Shown: positions 36,541 through 46,047, counted from the first letter of the stretch. The stretch is 64,000 nt of DNA from an uncultured Ignavibacteria bacterium (GCA_937873695.1 CALMYL010000013.1:89049-153048); one strand, 5' to 3'. A program made the numbers and translations. Notes: generated by a model not told the origin, from the sequence alone.

Positions 36541-37707
36541 ATGAAGAATATCGCTGTTTTAGGCTCTACAGGTTCAATAGGAAGAAATACGCTCGAAGTT
36601 GTCAGAAATCTGAACAGGAACGGATATCCCGTTTCGGTAAAATATATTTCGGCTAACTCAAATGTTGAGCTTCTTTCAGAGCAGATTGAAGAATTTAAGC
36701 CAAAAGCCGCGGTAATTTTCAATGAAACAAGCTTTAATGATCTTAAGTCACGTTCTTTAAATCATAAATGCGAAATTCTGTGTGGTCAGCAGGGCATCAA
36801 CGAAATTGCCTCACGGGATGATTTTGAGCTTGTTGTAAATGCGCTGGTTGGTTTCAGCGGACTTATACCTACAATAGAAGCCATTAAGCATGGCAAAGAT
36901 ATAGCGCTTGCCAATAAGGAATCGCTGGTTGTAGCAGGGGAGCTTATTTATTCAATGCTCCGTGAAAGTAAATCACATCTGCTGCCGATCGATAGCGAGC
37001 ACAGCGCAATACTGCAATGCCTGCAGGGCGAACCGATTGCGGAAGTATCGCGGTTAATTTTAACCGCTTCAGGGGGACCCTTCAGGGAGCTCACAAAGGA
37101 AGAAATGAATTCTGTAACTGTTGCCCAGGCATTAAAGCATCCTAACTGGGTGATGGGTAATAAGATAACAATAGATTCCGCCACTTTAATGAACAAAGGA
37201 TTTGAAATTATTGAAGCTAAATGGTTGTTCAATATAGAAGCGGAAAATATAGATGTTTTGATACACCCGCAGTCAGTTATCCACTCAATGGTGGAATTCA
37301 CCGATGGCTCAGTGAAAGCGCAGCTTGGGGTGCCTGATATGAAAGTACCTATTCAGTACGCGTTAACTTATCCCGGCAGAATTAAGTCAGATTTCCCGAG
37401 AATTGATTTTAAACAACTGAAAAATCTGACATTTGATGAGCCTGACCTCGAAAAATTTGAGTGCCTTAAGCTGGCATATGATGTAATAAAATCGGGTGGT
37501 TCTTATCCAATTGTATTGAATGGGGCAAATGAGGCTGCAATTGATCTCTTCCTGAAGGAAAAAATAAGGTTCACCGATATTCCCGCGCTTATAAAAAGCG
37601 CAATGGATAAACACGAAAATCATGTTTCACCAAGCCTTGAAAATATTGTAAGCATCGATAGCTGGTCGAGAAAGTTCGTTTATGATTCAGCCACTGAGCT
37701 TGTTTAA
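36541..37707 (+). CDS. dxr: 1-deoxy-D-xylulose-5-phosphate reductoisomerase
   Basis: Second enzyme of the MEP isoprenoid pathway, NADPH- and metal-dependent conversion of DXP to MEP (EC 1.1.1.267). The NADPH motif GSTGSIGRNTLEV is at residues 8-20; ALANKESLVVAG, LPIDSEHSAI, TASGGPF and HPNWVMGNKITIDSATLMNKGFE are the metal and substrate motifs in normal order. 388 aa is standard. It lies about 100 bases upstream of rseP, a pairing common in bacteria. Confidence 0.97.
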   Translation: MKNIAVLGSTGSIGRNTLEVVRNLNRNGYPVSVKYISANSNVELLSEQIEEFKPKAAVIFNETSFNDLKSRSLNHKCEILCGQQGINEIASRDDFELVVNALVGFSGLIPTIEAIKHGKDIALANKESLVVAGELIYSMLRESKSHLLPIDSEHSAILQCLQGEPIAEVSRLILTASGGPFRELTKEEMNSVTVAQALKHPNWVMGNKITIDSATLMNKGFEIIEAKWLFNIEAENIDVLIHPQSVIHSMVEFTDGSVKAQLGVPDMKVPIQYALTYPGRIKSDFPRIDFKQLKNLTFDEPDLEKFECLKLAYDVIKSGGSYPIVLNGANEAAIDLFLKEKIRFTDIPALIKSAMDKHENHVSPSLENIVSIDSWSRKFVYDSATELV

Positions 37708-37808
37708 GATTAAAAACTGAGTTAAATAAATAAGAGTATTTAAATAGTAACATTGCGCTGTAGCTTCTTTTTTGGTTATAGATAGCAAAAGGAGAAAAAC
37801 AAAATAAT

Positions 37809-39134
37809 ATGGATGTAGTAAGCACAATTCTTTATTTTCTTATAACGATCGTGATACTGGTTTTTGTTCACGAGTTCGGTCACTTTGCCGCGGCAAAGCT
37901 TTGCAAAATGAAGGTGGATAAATTCTATCTGTTCTTCGATTTCTTCAATCTCCGCATCTTTAAATTCGTTAAGGGTGATACTGAGTACGGACTTGGTATT
38001 TTTCCATTGGGCGGATATGTTAAGGTTGCCGGTATGATAGATGAAAGCATGGATAAGGATTTCGTTAACCAGCCGCCGCAGCCGTGGGAATTCCGTTCAA
38101 AGCCTGTTTGGCAGAGAATGTTCGTTATCACAGCAGGTGTTATCATGAACACTCTTTTGGCGTTCGCGATATTCTACACCATCAACCTTGTTGAAGGCAA
38201 ACAGAAAATGGAAACCAACACAGTTGGTTACGTTACGCCAAATTCAATTGCTGTGAAGTACGGCATTCAGCCCGGCTCTCAGATAGTTGCAGTGAACGGT
38301 AATCCCGTGAATTACTGGGATGATGTAAGAGGATATGTATTTATCGAAGCGATGGGCGAAGATGTTTCGCTGAGGGTTAAAACTGGCGGCACAGAAAAAG
38401 ATATTTTTATCCCCAAAGGTGACCTGAAAGAATTAAATGAGCGTTCATTCGGTATTTTCCCCGCGCAGATGGAACCGATGATACAGCAGGTTGCTGAATC
38501 GGGTCCGGCTAAAGATGTTGGTTTGCAGAAAGGTGATGTTATCACCGAGGCAAACGGAATACCTATAACACACTCACAGCAGTTCGTTGATATCATAAAA
38601 GGCAATGCCGGAAAAGATATAGCCGTTAAATGGAACAGGAACGGCACCGTGATGAATGGCATTGTAAAACCCGCTGCTGATAGCACAATAGGCATAGGCA
38701 TTGGCAAATATACAGGTACAGTTAAGACTATAAATTATAACGTAATTTCCGCAATACCCCAGGGCTTTAACGACCTGTGGCACTACGGCGTAGTGCTGTT
38801 TGTTAAATCAATGTGGAAGATAATAAAGGGTGATATAGCTTTCAGCAAGGCTGTTGGCGGACCCGTTAAGATCGCTCAGTATGCGGGACAGTCAGCCGAA
38901 GGCGGTTTCCTTTCATTCCTTGGCTTTATGGCAATGCTTTCAATTACGCTTGCGATAATCAATATCCTGCCATTCCCCGCGCTTGATGGCGGACACTTTA
39001 TGTTCCTGCTTTACGAGGGAATTTTCCGCAAGCCTGTTTCACACAAGATTCAGATTGTAGTGCAGAATGTAGGATTTATCATCCTGATGGCATTCATGGC
39101 ATTTGTAGTGTATAATGATATTATTCATATATAA
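37809..39134 (+). CDS. rseP: RIP zinc metalloprotease RseP
   Basis: Site-2 intramembrane protease, which cleaves membrane-bound regulators such as anti-sigma factors. The active-site motif HEFGH is at residues 19-23 of the first membrane helix (VFVHEFGHFAAAK), and the second zinc site ALDGGHF lies in the last third. Two PDZ domains are recognisable (NSIAVKYGIQPGSQIVAVNG and AKDVGLQKGDVITEANG). Four membrane helices; 441 aa is normal. It is followed by a terminator. Confidence 0.95.
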   Translation: MDVVSTILYFLITIVILVFVHEFGHFAAAKLCKMKVDKFYLFFDFFNLRIFKFVKGDTEYGLGIFPLGGYVKVAGMIDESMDKDFVNQPPQPWEFRSKPVWQRMFVITAGVIMNTLLAFAIFYTINLVEGKQKMETNTVGYVTPNSIAVKYGIQPGSQIVAVNGNPVNYWDDVRGYVFIEAMGEDVSLRVKTGGTEKDIFIPKGDLKELNERSFGIFPAQMEPMIQQVAESGPAKDVGLQKGDVITEANGIPITHSQQFVDIIKGNAGKDIAVKWNRNGTVMNGIVKPAADSTIGIGIGKYTGTVKTINYNVISAIPQGFNDLWHYGVVLFVKSMWKIIKGDIAFSKAVGGPVKIAQYAGQSAEGGFLSFLGFMAMLSITLAIINILPFPALDGGHFMFLLYEGIFRKPVSHKIQIVVQNVGFIILMAFMAFVVYNDIIHI

Positions 39135-39154
39135 TTCTAAATAATTATTCCATT

Positions 39155-39188
39155 AAAAATGACCGGCATAAAAAGCTGGTCATTTTTT
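39155..39188 (+). terminator. Rho-independent terminator after rseP
   Basis: AAAATGACCGGC and GCTGGTCATTTT pair (one G-T) around ATAAAAA, with TTT following. It ends only five bases before the serB-serA start, so it also occupies that gene's leader. Confidence 0.8.
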
Positions 39189-39192
39189 ATTT

Positions 39193-41085
39193 ATGAAAAC
39201 AGACCGCTATTTTATTATTGATTTCGATAGTACGTTCATTAAGGTTGAGGCACTTGATGAATTGGCTGAGATATCTTTGAAGGCCCGCTCTGAAAAGGAA
39301 GCCTTATGTGTTCAGATCCGAGAACTTACCGATGCTGCAATGAATGGCGTGATGAAGTTCCCCGAATCACTGGCTAAACGTATTGCGTTATTGAATGCAG
39401 ATAAAACCCATATTGAAAAGCTTGTAAAGAAGCTGAAAAAAATGGTATCGCAATCAGTAACATCAAACAAAGATTTTTTCAGGAAGTACTCTGAAAGTAT
39501 AATTGTAATATCAGGCGGATTCAAAGAGTATATCAACCCGGTTGTGGAGAGGTTCGGAATTCCGGAAAAGAATGTTTACGCGAATTCATTTGTTTACAGC
39601 AATAAGGGCAAAATCACAGGTTTTGATAAAGCCTGCCTGCTGGCGCAGGCGGGAGGTAAGGTTAAACAGCTGCGCAGGCTGAAATTAAAGGGTGAGCTTA
39701 TTGCCATTGGTGATGGCCACACTGATTTTGAGCGTAAAGAATCCGGGTTAATTTCAAAATTCTACGCATTCACCGAGAATATTGAGCGGCTTTCAGTTAT
39801 GAAAAAAGCCGACCATGTTACACCAAGCTTTGATGAATTTTTATATATATCCAAATTACCAATGAGTATATCATACCCAAAGAACAGAATAAAAGTACTG
39901 CTGCTGGAAAATATCCACAAAGATGCCATGCAGCTCTTTAAAGCAGAAGGCTATATGGTGGAATCTGTTGCCAGGAGCCTTGGCGAAGATGAACTTGCCG
40001 AAAGAATAAAGGATGTTTCTATTCTTGGCATTCGCTCCAAAACCATTGTATCAGAAAAAGTACTTGCCAAAGCTAAAAAGCTTCTGGCAGTTGGCGCGTT
40101 TTGTGTTGGTACAAATCAAATTGACCTGAATGCCTGCTTAAGCAGGGGAATAATAACATTCAATGCGCCTTTCAGCAATACAAGGAGTGTTGTTGAGCTT
40201 GTTGTGGGTGAAATTATCCTGCTTATGCGCGGCATATTTGATAAAAGCCGTAATCTGCACAACGGCGTTTGGGATAAATCCTCACATGGCAGCTTTGAAG
40301 TTCGGGGCAAGAAGCTTGGGATAATCGGCTATGGTAAAATTGGCTCACAGCTCTCGGTCCTAGCGGAAGATATGGGTATGGAGGTTTATTACTATGATGT
40401 GCTTGAAAAGCTTGCGCTTGGCAATGCCAGGAAATGCCACTCATTAAAAGAGCTGCTTAAGAAAGCCGATATTGTTACTGTTCATGTTGATGGCAGTGAG
40501 CAGAATACCAATATGATTGGGGAAAGGGAATTCCGCCAAATGAAAGAAGGCGTGATCTTCCTGAACTTAAGCCGTGGATTTGTGGTTGATATTGATGCAC
40601 TGGTAAACAGCATTAATTCCGGCAAGGTGCGCGGCGCATCTGTTGATGTTTTTCCGTATGAGCCTGTAAGTAATGATGAAAAGTTTATAAGCAGGCTTCA
40701 GGGTCTGCCTAATGTTGTACTTACGCCGCATATAGGCGGCAGCACTGATGAGGCGCAGAAGGATATCGCCAATTTTGTTCCGCGCAAGATGATTGATTTT
40801 ATCAATAGTGGTAATTCATATTACAGCGTTAATTTTCCCAATATCCAGCTTCCTTCGTTTGAAAACGCGCACAGGCTGATACATATTCACCATAACATGC
40901 CGGGCATACTGGCAAAGATCAACGCCGTATTCGCTCAGAATAATATTAATATTATTGGACAGTATCTTAAAACCAATGAGCTTATTGGGTATGTTATTAC
41001 GGATATCAGCAAAAAATATGACCCGAAAGTGATAAATGATCTGAAGGGGATTGATCATACTATTAAGTTCAGAATATTGTATTAG
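39193..41085 (+). CDS. Fused phosphoserine phosphatase / D-3-phosphoglycerate dehydrogenase
   Basis: 630 residues joining two steps of serine biosynthesis. Residues 1-215 form a SerB-type HAD phosphatase: IIDFDSTF (Asp10 nucleophile, Asp12 acid), VISGGFKEY (motif II) and AIGDGHTDFE (motif IV). Residues 230-560 form a SerA-type dehydrogenase with LGIIGYGKIGSQ (NAD site), FLNLSRGFVVD and LTPHIGGST (active His). Residues 565-630 are an ACT-like domain (HHNMPGILAKINAVFAQNNINI), a usual site of serine feedback. SerC is not in the window. Such fusions are known in Bacteroidota. The start is the ATG at 39193. Confidence 0.92.
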   Translation: MKTDRYFIIDFDSTFIKVEALDELAEISLKARSEKEALCVQIRELTDAAMNGVMKFPESLAKRIALLNADKTHIEKLVKKLKKMVSQSVTSNKDFFRKYSESIIVISGGFKEYINPVVERFGIPEKNVYANSFVYSNKGKITGFDKACLLAQAGGKVKQLRRLKLKGELIAIGDGHTDFERKESGLISKFYAFTENIERLSVMKKADHVTPSFDEFLYISKLPMSISYPKNRIKVLLLENIHKDAMQLFKAEGYMVESVARSLGEDELAERIKDVSILGIRSKTIVSEKVLAKAKKLLAVGAFCVGTNQIDLNACLSRGIITFNAPFSNTRSVVELVVGEIILLMRGIFDKSRNLHNGVWDKSSHGSFEVRGKKLGIIGYGKIGSQLSVLAEDMGMEVYYYDVLEKLALGNARKCHSLKELLKKADIVTVHVDGSEQNTNMIGEREFRQMKEGVIFLNLSRGFVVDIDALVNSINSGKVRGASVDVFPYEPVSNDEKFISRLQGLPNVVLTPHIGGSTDEAQKDIANFVPRKMIDFINSGNSYYSVNFPNIQLPSFENAHRLIHIHHNMPGILAKINAVFAQNNINIIGQYLKTNELIGYVITDISKKYDPKVINDLKGIDHTIKFRILY

Positions 41086-41094
41086 AGTTAGGAT

Positions 41095-41157
41095 TGCATC
41101 AACTGCGTTGATGCCCGCATTGACCACGTCTAAGCCGGGCATGCACAGTCAACGCAC
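41095..41157. repeat. Two-hairpin dispersed repeat (copy 2)
   Basis: GCATCAAC-TGC-GTTGATGC (41096-41114) then CGCATTGACC, the core CGTCTAAGCCGGGCAT and GTCAACGC. It matches the element at 30159-30222 in sequence, order and orientation. Confidence 0.8.
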
Positions 41158-41163
41158 AGAATA

Positions 41164-41396
41164 CGTTCCCAAACTGGAGTTTGGGAACGAGGGGGAGATG
41201 TAATTAGGATTCAATATTCTTACATTTTTTTTTGAATTATTTTTGGTCTCTGGCTTTATTAAATTTGTAAGATAGAATAGGACAACTGAGGAATTGATGT
41301 AAGAGCCGTAAACATTCCCTCCAAAGGAGTCCAAAGGAAAAAATGGTCCGCCATGGCGGATTGGGAATGAGGAGTGAAGTGAGACTTTTGAAGTCT
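41164..41396. repeat. Palindromes in the leader of the first CorC-like gene
   Basis: 41164-41189 is CGTTCCCAAACT-GG-AGTTTGGGAACG, a relative of 17812-17837. 41347-41360 is the perfect TCCGCCATGGCGGA. 41382-41396 is AGACTT-TTG-AAGTCT, a relative of 5414 and 30112. The last two lie inside the annotated 5' end of the CorC-like frame. Confidence 0.75.
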
Positions 41397-42719
41397 TATT
41401 TCGCAGAGAATAATCAAACAGAACATAATTTGTTAACACAGGCTGTACTCATAGTAATTCTGATTTTAGTTAACGCAATTTTTGTGGTGACTGAGTATGC
41501 CATTATCCGGGTCCGCTCCGCTGAAATAGACGCTCTCGCCGCCAAAGGCAACTTAAGGGCACAGCGGGCAAAAAGTGTTATCGGCGATCTTGATAAATAT
41601 ATTTCAGCTACTCAGCTTGGCATTACATTTGTAAACCTGCTCTTAGGCTGGGTTGGCGAAGATATCTTCATTCAATTGCTGCAGCCCGCATTTATAGCGT
41701 TGGGTATTTCAGATTCATTCAGCCAGACACTTGCTGTAATTTTCGGTCTGCTGATAATTACATACTTTACAATTACTATCGGCGAGCTGGCCCCGAAAGC
41801 TTTCGCTATAAGGAAATACATGAGCGCGGCATTATGGCTTTCTTACCCTCTGACGATTTTCTACAAAATTTTCAAACCATTCATTTGGCTGCTTAATGTT
41901 TCCGCTGCGCTTATTATCAGGCTTATGGGAATTAAACCGCTTGAAAATGACAGCGGGATTCACAGCCAGGAAGAAATAAGGCAGGTCATTTTGCAGGGCA
42001 GAAAAGCCGGCGTAATTGATAAGACCGAGCAGCAGCTCATTGAAAAAATATTTGATTTCAATGATAAGCTTGCCAAAGAAATTATGGTACACCGCGGCGA
42101 TATGATAGTGCTTAATATCAACGACAGCCGCGATAAGATATATGAAGTTGTAACCGAAGAAGGGTATTCTAGGATACCCGTTTATAAAGATACCGTTGAT
42201 AATATTATCGGAATAATTTACACAAAAGATCTTATCTCAGCTTCTGAGCACAGGGAGCTTATCACTCTGCATGATATTATCCGCCCTGCTTATTTTGTTT
42301 CAGAAACAAAAAATATCGGAATACTTCTCAGGGATTTTCAGAAAAGTAAGGTTCACATGGGTATTGTTGTGAATGAATACGGCGGTGTTGAGGGACTTGT
42401 TACGATGGAAGATATCATAGAAGAAATTACGGGTGAAATATTGGATGAGTATGATACTGAGTCACCCGATATAATAAAAGCAAAAGACCAGGAGTACCTT
42501 GTAAATCCGTTTATTCCGGTTGATGAATTTAACGAAAAATTCAAAGCCTCTATCCCTCAGGATAAAGGCTATAACACACTTGGCGGATTTTTGTATTATG
42601 TAACAGGACACATTCCCGCATTGTATGAGCGAATCGATTATTCAGGATTTACGTTCATAATAAGCTCCAAGCAGCGTAATACCATTAAGCAGGTTAAGGT
42701 GATCAAAAGTAAACAGTAA
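41343..42719 (+). CDS. CorC/HlyC (CNNM-CBS) family protein, copy 1
   Basis: 458 residues. An N-terminal CNNM domain with three or four membrane helices (NAIFVVTEYAIIRVRSAEID, SATQLGITFVNLLLGWVGED, IGELAPKAFAIRKY), a tandem CBS pair (MVHRGDMIVLNI, YSRIPVYKDTVDNIIGIIYTKDL, VHMGIVVNEYGGVEGLVTMEDI) and a C-terminal CorC_HlyC domain. These proteins are linked to Mg2+/Co2+ export; haemolysin is a historical name. The ATG at 41343 has AAGGA upstream, but the first 29 residues run through two repeat palindromes; a TTG at 41430 would match the paralogue's N-terminus better. Confidence 0.88.
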   Translation: MVRHGGLGMRSEVRLLKSYFAENNQTEHNLLTQAVLIVILILVNAIFVVTEYAIIRVRSAEIDALAAKGNLRAQRAKSVIGDLDKYISATQLGITFVNLLLGWVGEDIFIQLLQPAFIALGISDSFSQTLAVIFGLLIITYFTITIGELAPKAFAIRKYMSAALWLSYPLTIFYKIFKPFIWLLNVSAALIIRLMGIKPLENDSGIHSQEEIRQVILQGRKAGVIDKTEQQLIEKIFDFNDKLAKEIMVHRGDMIVLNINDSRDKIYEVVTEEGYSRIPVYKDTVDNIIGIIYTKDLISASEHRELITLHDIIRPAYFVSETKNIGILLRDFQKSKVHMGIVVNEYGGVEGLVTMEDIIEEITGEILDEYDTESPDIIKAKDQEYLVNPFIPVDEFNEKFKASIPQDKGYNTLGGFLYYVTGHIPALYERIDYSGFTFIISSKQRNTIKQVKVIKSKQ

Positions 42720-42722
42720 AAC

Positions 42723-43091
42723 TTACTTCACTCTCACAGGCAGCTCGCTGCCGATAAAGAATTGACCGTTGATTCCCTGTATATCCACCGGAATTTTATC
42801 ACCGAAAACACTTCTTCCGTTCACAGAACTTATATCTACCTTCAGGTTTTTGCTGGAGCTTCCGTCAATTCTTTGAAGATCTATCGGGAGGTATCCACCG
42901 GATATTGAATATCCGTTAATTGATTTCAGGTTAACATCCTGAACTGTATCATAAGCATTTGCATCCCCCGGTCCGAAGTATATGTTTACTGTAATAAGCA
43001 GCAGGCATACCGCAATAACGGTTAATACCGTTTTGGAGTATTTATCCAGGTTTACCGTGGTTTTTACTGAGTGTGTGTTGGTTTCAGTCAT
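42723..43091 (-). CDS. Small membrane protein with three short repeats
   Basis: 122 residues: a cytoplasmic Thr-rich start, one membrane helix (about 20-40, TVLTVIAVCLLLITVNIYF), then an extracytoplasmic part with three related units of about 20 residues (LKSINGYSISGGYLPIDLQ, KVDISSVNGRSVFGDKIPVDI, QGINGQFFIGSELPVRV). AAAGGAAG precedes the ATG. I do not recognise a family. It lies head-on between two CorC paralogues, 3 bases from the stop of the first. Confidence 0.7.
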   Translation of the reverse strand: MTETNTHSVKTTVNLDKYSKTVLTVIAVCLLLITVNIYFGPGDANAYDTVQDVNLKSINGYSISGGYLPIDLQRIDGSSSKNLKVDISSVNGRSVFGDKIPVDIQGINGQFFIGSELPVRVK

Positions 43092-43249
43092 TTTCAGCTT
43101 CCTTTCATGGTTTGCACAGAAATAAAAGTGCAGTGTATTTTGATGAGTATATTTGTTATATTTACAGTGAAAATAATGTATTTACAGTAAAAAAAGTGAG
43201 TAAAAGTTCGGTTTTTTGTGTAAATTTTTGTAAAGTAAAATCTCTTTAA

Positions 43250-44551
43250 ATGTATTTAGGCAGTGTTTTTTTTGAAATACTGGCAGTAGCAGCACTTGTA
43301 TTGGCAAATGCTTTTTTTGTGGCTGCTGAATTTGCAATTGTTAAAGTGCGTTCAACACAGATCCAAACCCTTGCAGAAAAGCAAAGCCGGGCCAGAATGG
43401 CTATGAAGCTTATTTCGCATCTGGATGAATATCTTTCAGCAACTCAGCTTGGTATTACTATTACATCGCTTGCACTGGGATGGATAGGTGAACCGGTAAC
43501 TGCTAAAATACTGGCACCACTGCTTTCAATTTTAAGTATTGATAATCCGAATGTGATCCATACAATATCCGTTATATCAGGATTTGTGCTGATTACATTT
43601 CTGCACATAGTATTGGGAGAGCTTGCTCCAAAATCAATGGCCATCAGGTACGCTAAAGCCACAACTTTATTTGTAGCTAATCCTCTGAACATTTTTTATT
43701 GGATCTTCCGTCCGTTTATCTGGTTTTTGAACGGTGCCGCAAATTTGATCCTCAGGATGTTTGGTATGCAGCCGGTAACAGAATCAGAACGCTTTCATTC
43801 GGAAGAAGAGCTTCGCCTGCTAATCACAGAAGGCAGAAAATCTGGAGCTATAGATCAAACAGAACACCAGCTTATCGAGAAAATATTTGAATTCAATGAT
43901 AAACAGGTAAGCGAGATCATGGTTCCAAGGAACCATATGATAGCTATTAATCTCGAAGATTCACGCGAAGAGATCTTCCAAAAAGTAACCGAAGAAGGTT
44001 TTTCGAGAATTCCTGTATACAAAGAAACTATTGATAACATTGTTGGCATAATTTACACCAAAGACCTCATTTCAGCATCAGAGCACAGGGAGCTGATAGC
44101 TCTGCAGGATATTATCCGCCCGGCGTTTTTTGTTTCATCAACCAAACAAATTGGCAACCTGCTGAAAGAAATGCAGCGAAATAAAGTGCATATGGCTATT
44201 GTAGTAGATGAATACGGAGGAGTTGAAGGGTTGGTGACAATTGAAGATATCATTGAGGAAATTGTGGGTGAGATACAGGATGAATATGATGTTGACGAAA
44301 CACAGGAAGTTGTGAGTGAAAAAAGCGGCGTCTATCTGGTTAACCCGATAATTTCAATAGAGAACTTTAATTCAAGGTTTAAAACTAATCTGCCTGAAGA
44401 CCCTGATTACCAGACGCTCAATGGATTTTTGCAGAAGGTCACAGGTCACATTCCCGAAGTATACGAAAGAATTGATTTTAAGGGAATGAGCTTTGTGATA
44501 ACTAAAAAATCAGGAAACAGGATCATGCAGGTAAGAGTTCAGAAAATTTAA
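43250..44551 (+). CDS. CorC/HlyC (CNNM-CBS) family protein, copy 2
   Basis: 433 residues, same architecture as the gene at 41343 and clearly its paralogue (AEFAIVKVRSTQIQTLAEK, SATQLGITITSLALGWIGEP, LGELAPKSMAIRYAK, FSRIPVYKETIDNIVGIIYTKDL, AIVVDEYGGVEGLVTIEDI). CNNM helices, two CBS domains and the C-terminal CorC_HlyC domain are all present. The likely role is divalent-cation transport or its regulation at the inner membrane. A GCCGGA/TCCGGC hairpin (44561-44575) lies just after the stop, inside the convergent flippase gene. Confidence 0.9.
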   Translation: MYLGSVFFEILAVAALVLANAFFVAAEFAIVKVRSTQIQTLAEKQSRARMAMKLISHLDEYLSATQLGITITSLALGWIGEPVTAKILAPLLSILSIDNPNVIHTISVISGFVLITFLHIVLGELAPKSMAIRYAKATTLFVANPLNIFYWIFRPFIWFLNGAANLILRMFGMQPVTESERFHSEEELRLLITEGRKSGAIDQTEHQLIEKIFEFNDKQVSEIMVPRNHMIAINLEDSREEIFQKVTEEGFSRIPVYKETIDNIVGIIYTKDLISASEHRELIALQDIIRPAFFVSSTKQIGNLLKEMQRNKVHMAIVVDEYGGVEGLVTIEDIIEEIVGEIQDEYDVDETQEVVSEKSGVYLVNPIISIENFNSRFKTNLPEDPDYQTLNGFLQKVTGHIPEVYERIDFKGMSFVITKKSGNRIMQVRVQKI

Positions 44552-44556
44552 ATATT

Positions 44557-46047
44557 CTAAGCCGGATTTTCCGGCAGGTCATCAGGTACAAAAGCTGCTT
44601 CGGCAGCTTTATTTTTTGAACTCATACTTTTGATCTTCTTGATTATCATTTTCATTTCATCTGAGTTTTTCAGATTCAGGTAAAGGTAGGTTCCTGCAGA
44701 AATGAAGTAAACAACTCCAAGTATTATCCTTACAGCAAGTTTCAGGTCAAAATAATAACTCACAGCAACTATTGCGGCCGCAGGCAGAAATAATGCCGCT
44801 ATTTTGAAGTATCCGTAATCAACAGGGTAGAGCTTTTGCGAAACCGAAAGCGTGAGCAGGAATATCAGAAAGTTCGCTGTCATTATGGATAATGCCGCTC
44901 CAACTGCGCCAATAGCCGGGGTTAGCAGGAAGTTCATAAATATATTCACTGCGGCGGCAGTCAGTGTTATCCAAATAGTATGCTGCGCCTTTTTGGTAAC
45001 GGCAATTCCTATAGAAACGATAAAATACCCGCTGAAAAATACAACGCTCATGCACAAAAAGGGAACAACTGCTTTGGCTGAATAATACGCAGGCTGTGTA
45101 AAAACCTTAAGAATATCAATTGAAAACATTGATATGAAGAACACTGCAAGTATATTTACTACAAAATATATAAAGAAAACTTTTGCGTATATTTTCTTCG
45201 CGTTAGGTTCATACTGTATATCCATTGCGTAGGGAGACCAGGCCATCTGAAGCGCGCCTGATACCAATCCCAGAAATGATGCCAGTTTGAACCCAACTGC
45301 ATAAATGCCGATATCGGCAATATTGCGGTAATGTGCAAGGAAATAGCGGTCAGTTGTAGTGAGTATCCATACTGCGAATGCAGTTCCTATCAAAGGACTT
45401 CCGTATGCCAGTATTTTCTTAGCCCACCTGCCTGAAAAATGGAAACCATATCTTTTGAGAACATAAAATACTGTAAACCCCGCCATTAATCCATATGAAA
45501 TGACGCTTGCCATTATAGCGCCCCAAACGCCTTTTTTAAGTATGAGTATGAAGTAAATATTGAGTCCAATATTTACCAGCAGATTTGATACTGAAACGAA
45601 AGTGAACACCCAGGGGCGTTTTTCAAATCTTATAAGATCTGTAAAGAAAGAATATATTGACTGCACCGCAAGCGATATGCCGGTCAGGATAAGAAATAAT
45701 GAATAATCCTTTCCGAAAATCAGGAACGTCAATTTATGTGAAAGTAGTCCCACAATCAAGAATGCGGCCGATGCAAATGTTAATCTTATTATCAGGGTTG
45801 ATGATACCATTACAGGCCGCTCTTCGGCGTGTTCCTTGCGGAAGAAATAATAGCTTAGAGATGAATCGGTGCCGGAAACAACAAGGTAAATGCTGATTAT
45901 TGCAACTGTACCCAGCAGGTCAAGGATACCGTAATCTTCGGGAGTTAACAGAGCAGTATACAATGGCAGCAGAAATACACCTATGAATTTCTGTATATAT
46001 GTACTAAGCCCGTAGATTAGTGATTCCTTGAAGAATCTCTTAAGCAA
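44557..46047 (-). CDS. Polysaccharide flippase (Wzx/PST, MATE-like)
   Basis: 496 residues with 12 to 14 membrane helices, the usual size of O-unit flippases that move lipid-linked oligosaccharides to the periplasmic face. LIYGLSTYIQKFIGVFLLPLYT at the N-terminus and LTPEDYGILDLLGT are typical of the family. The start is TTG at 46047, supported by AAGGA about nine bases before it; no in-frame ATG is available upstream. It is the last gene of the minus-strand polysaccharide locus. Confidence 0.9.
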   Translation of the reverse strand: MLKRFFKESLIYGLSTYIQKFIGVFLLPLYTALLTPEDYGILDLLGTVAIISIYLVVSGTDSSLSYYFFRKEHAEERPVMVSSTLIIRLTFASAAFLIVGLLSHKLTFLIFGKDYSLFLILTGISLAVQSIYSFFTDLIRFEKRPWVFTFVSVSNLLVNIGLNIYFILILKKGVWGAIMASVISYGLMAGFTVFYVLKRYGFHFSGRWAKKILAYGSPLIGTAFAVWILTTTDRYFLAHYRNIADIGIYAVGFKLASFLGLVSGALQMAWSPYAMDIQYEPNAKKIYAKVFFIYFVVNILAVFFISMFSIDILKVFTQPAYYSAKAVVPFLCMSVVFFSGYFIVSIGIAVTKKAQHTIWITLTAAAVNIFMNFLLTPAIGAVGAALSIMTANFLIFLLTLSVSQKLYPVDYGYFKIAALFLPAAAIVAVSYYFDLKLAVRIILGVVYFISAGTYLYLNLKNSDEMKMIIKKIKSMSSKNKAAEAAFVPDDLPENPA

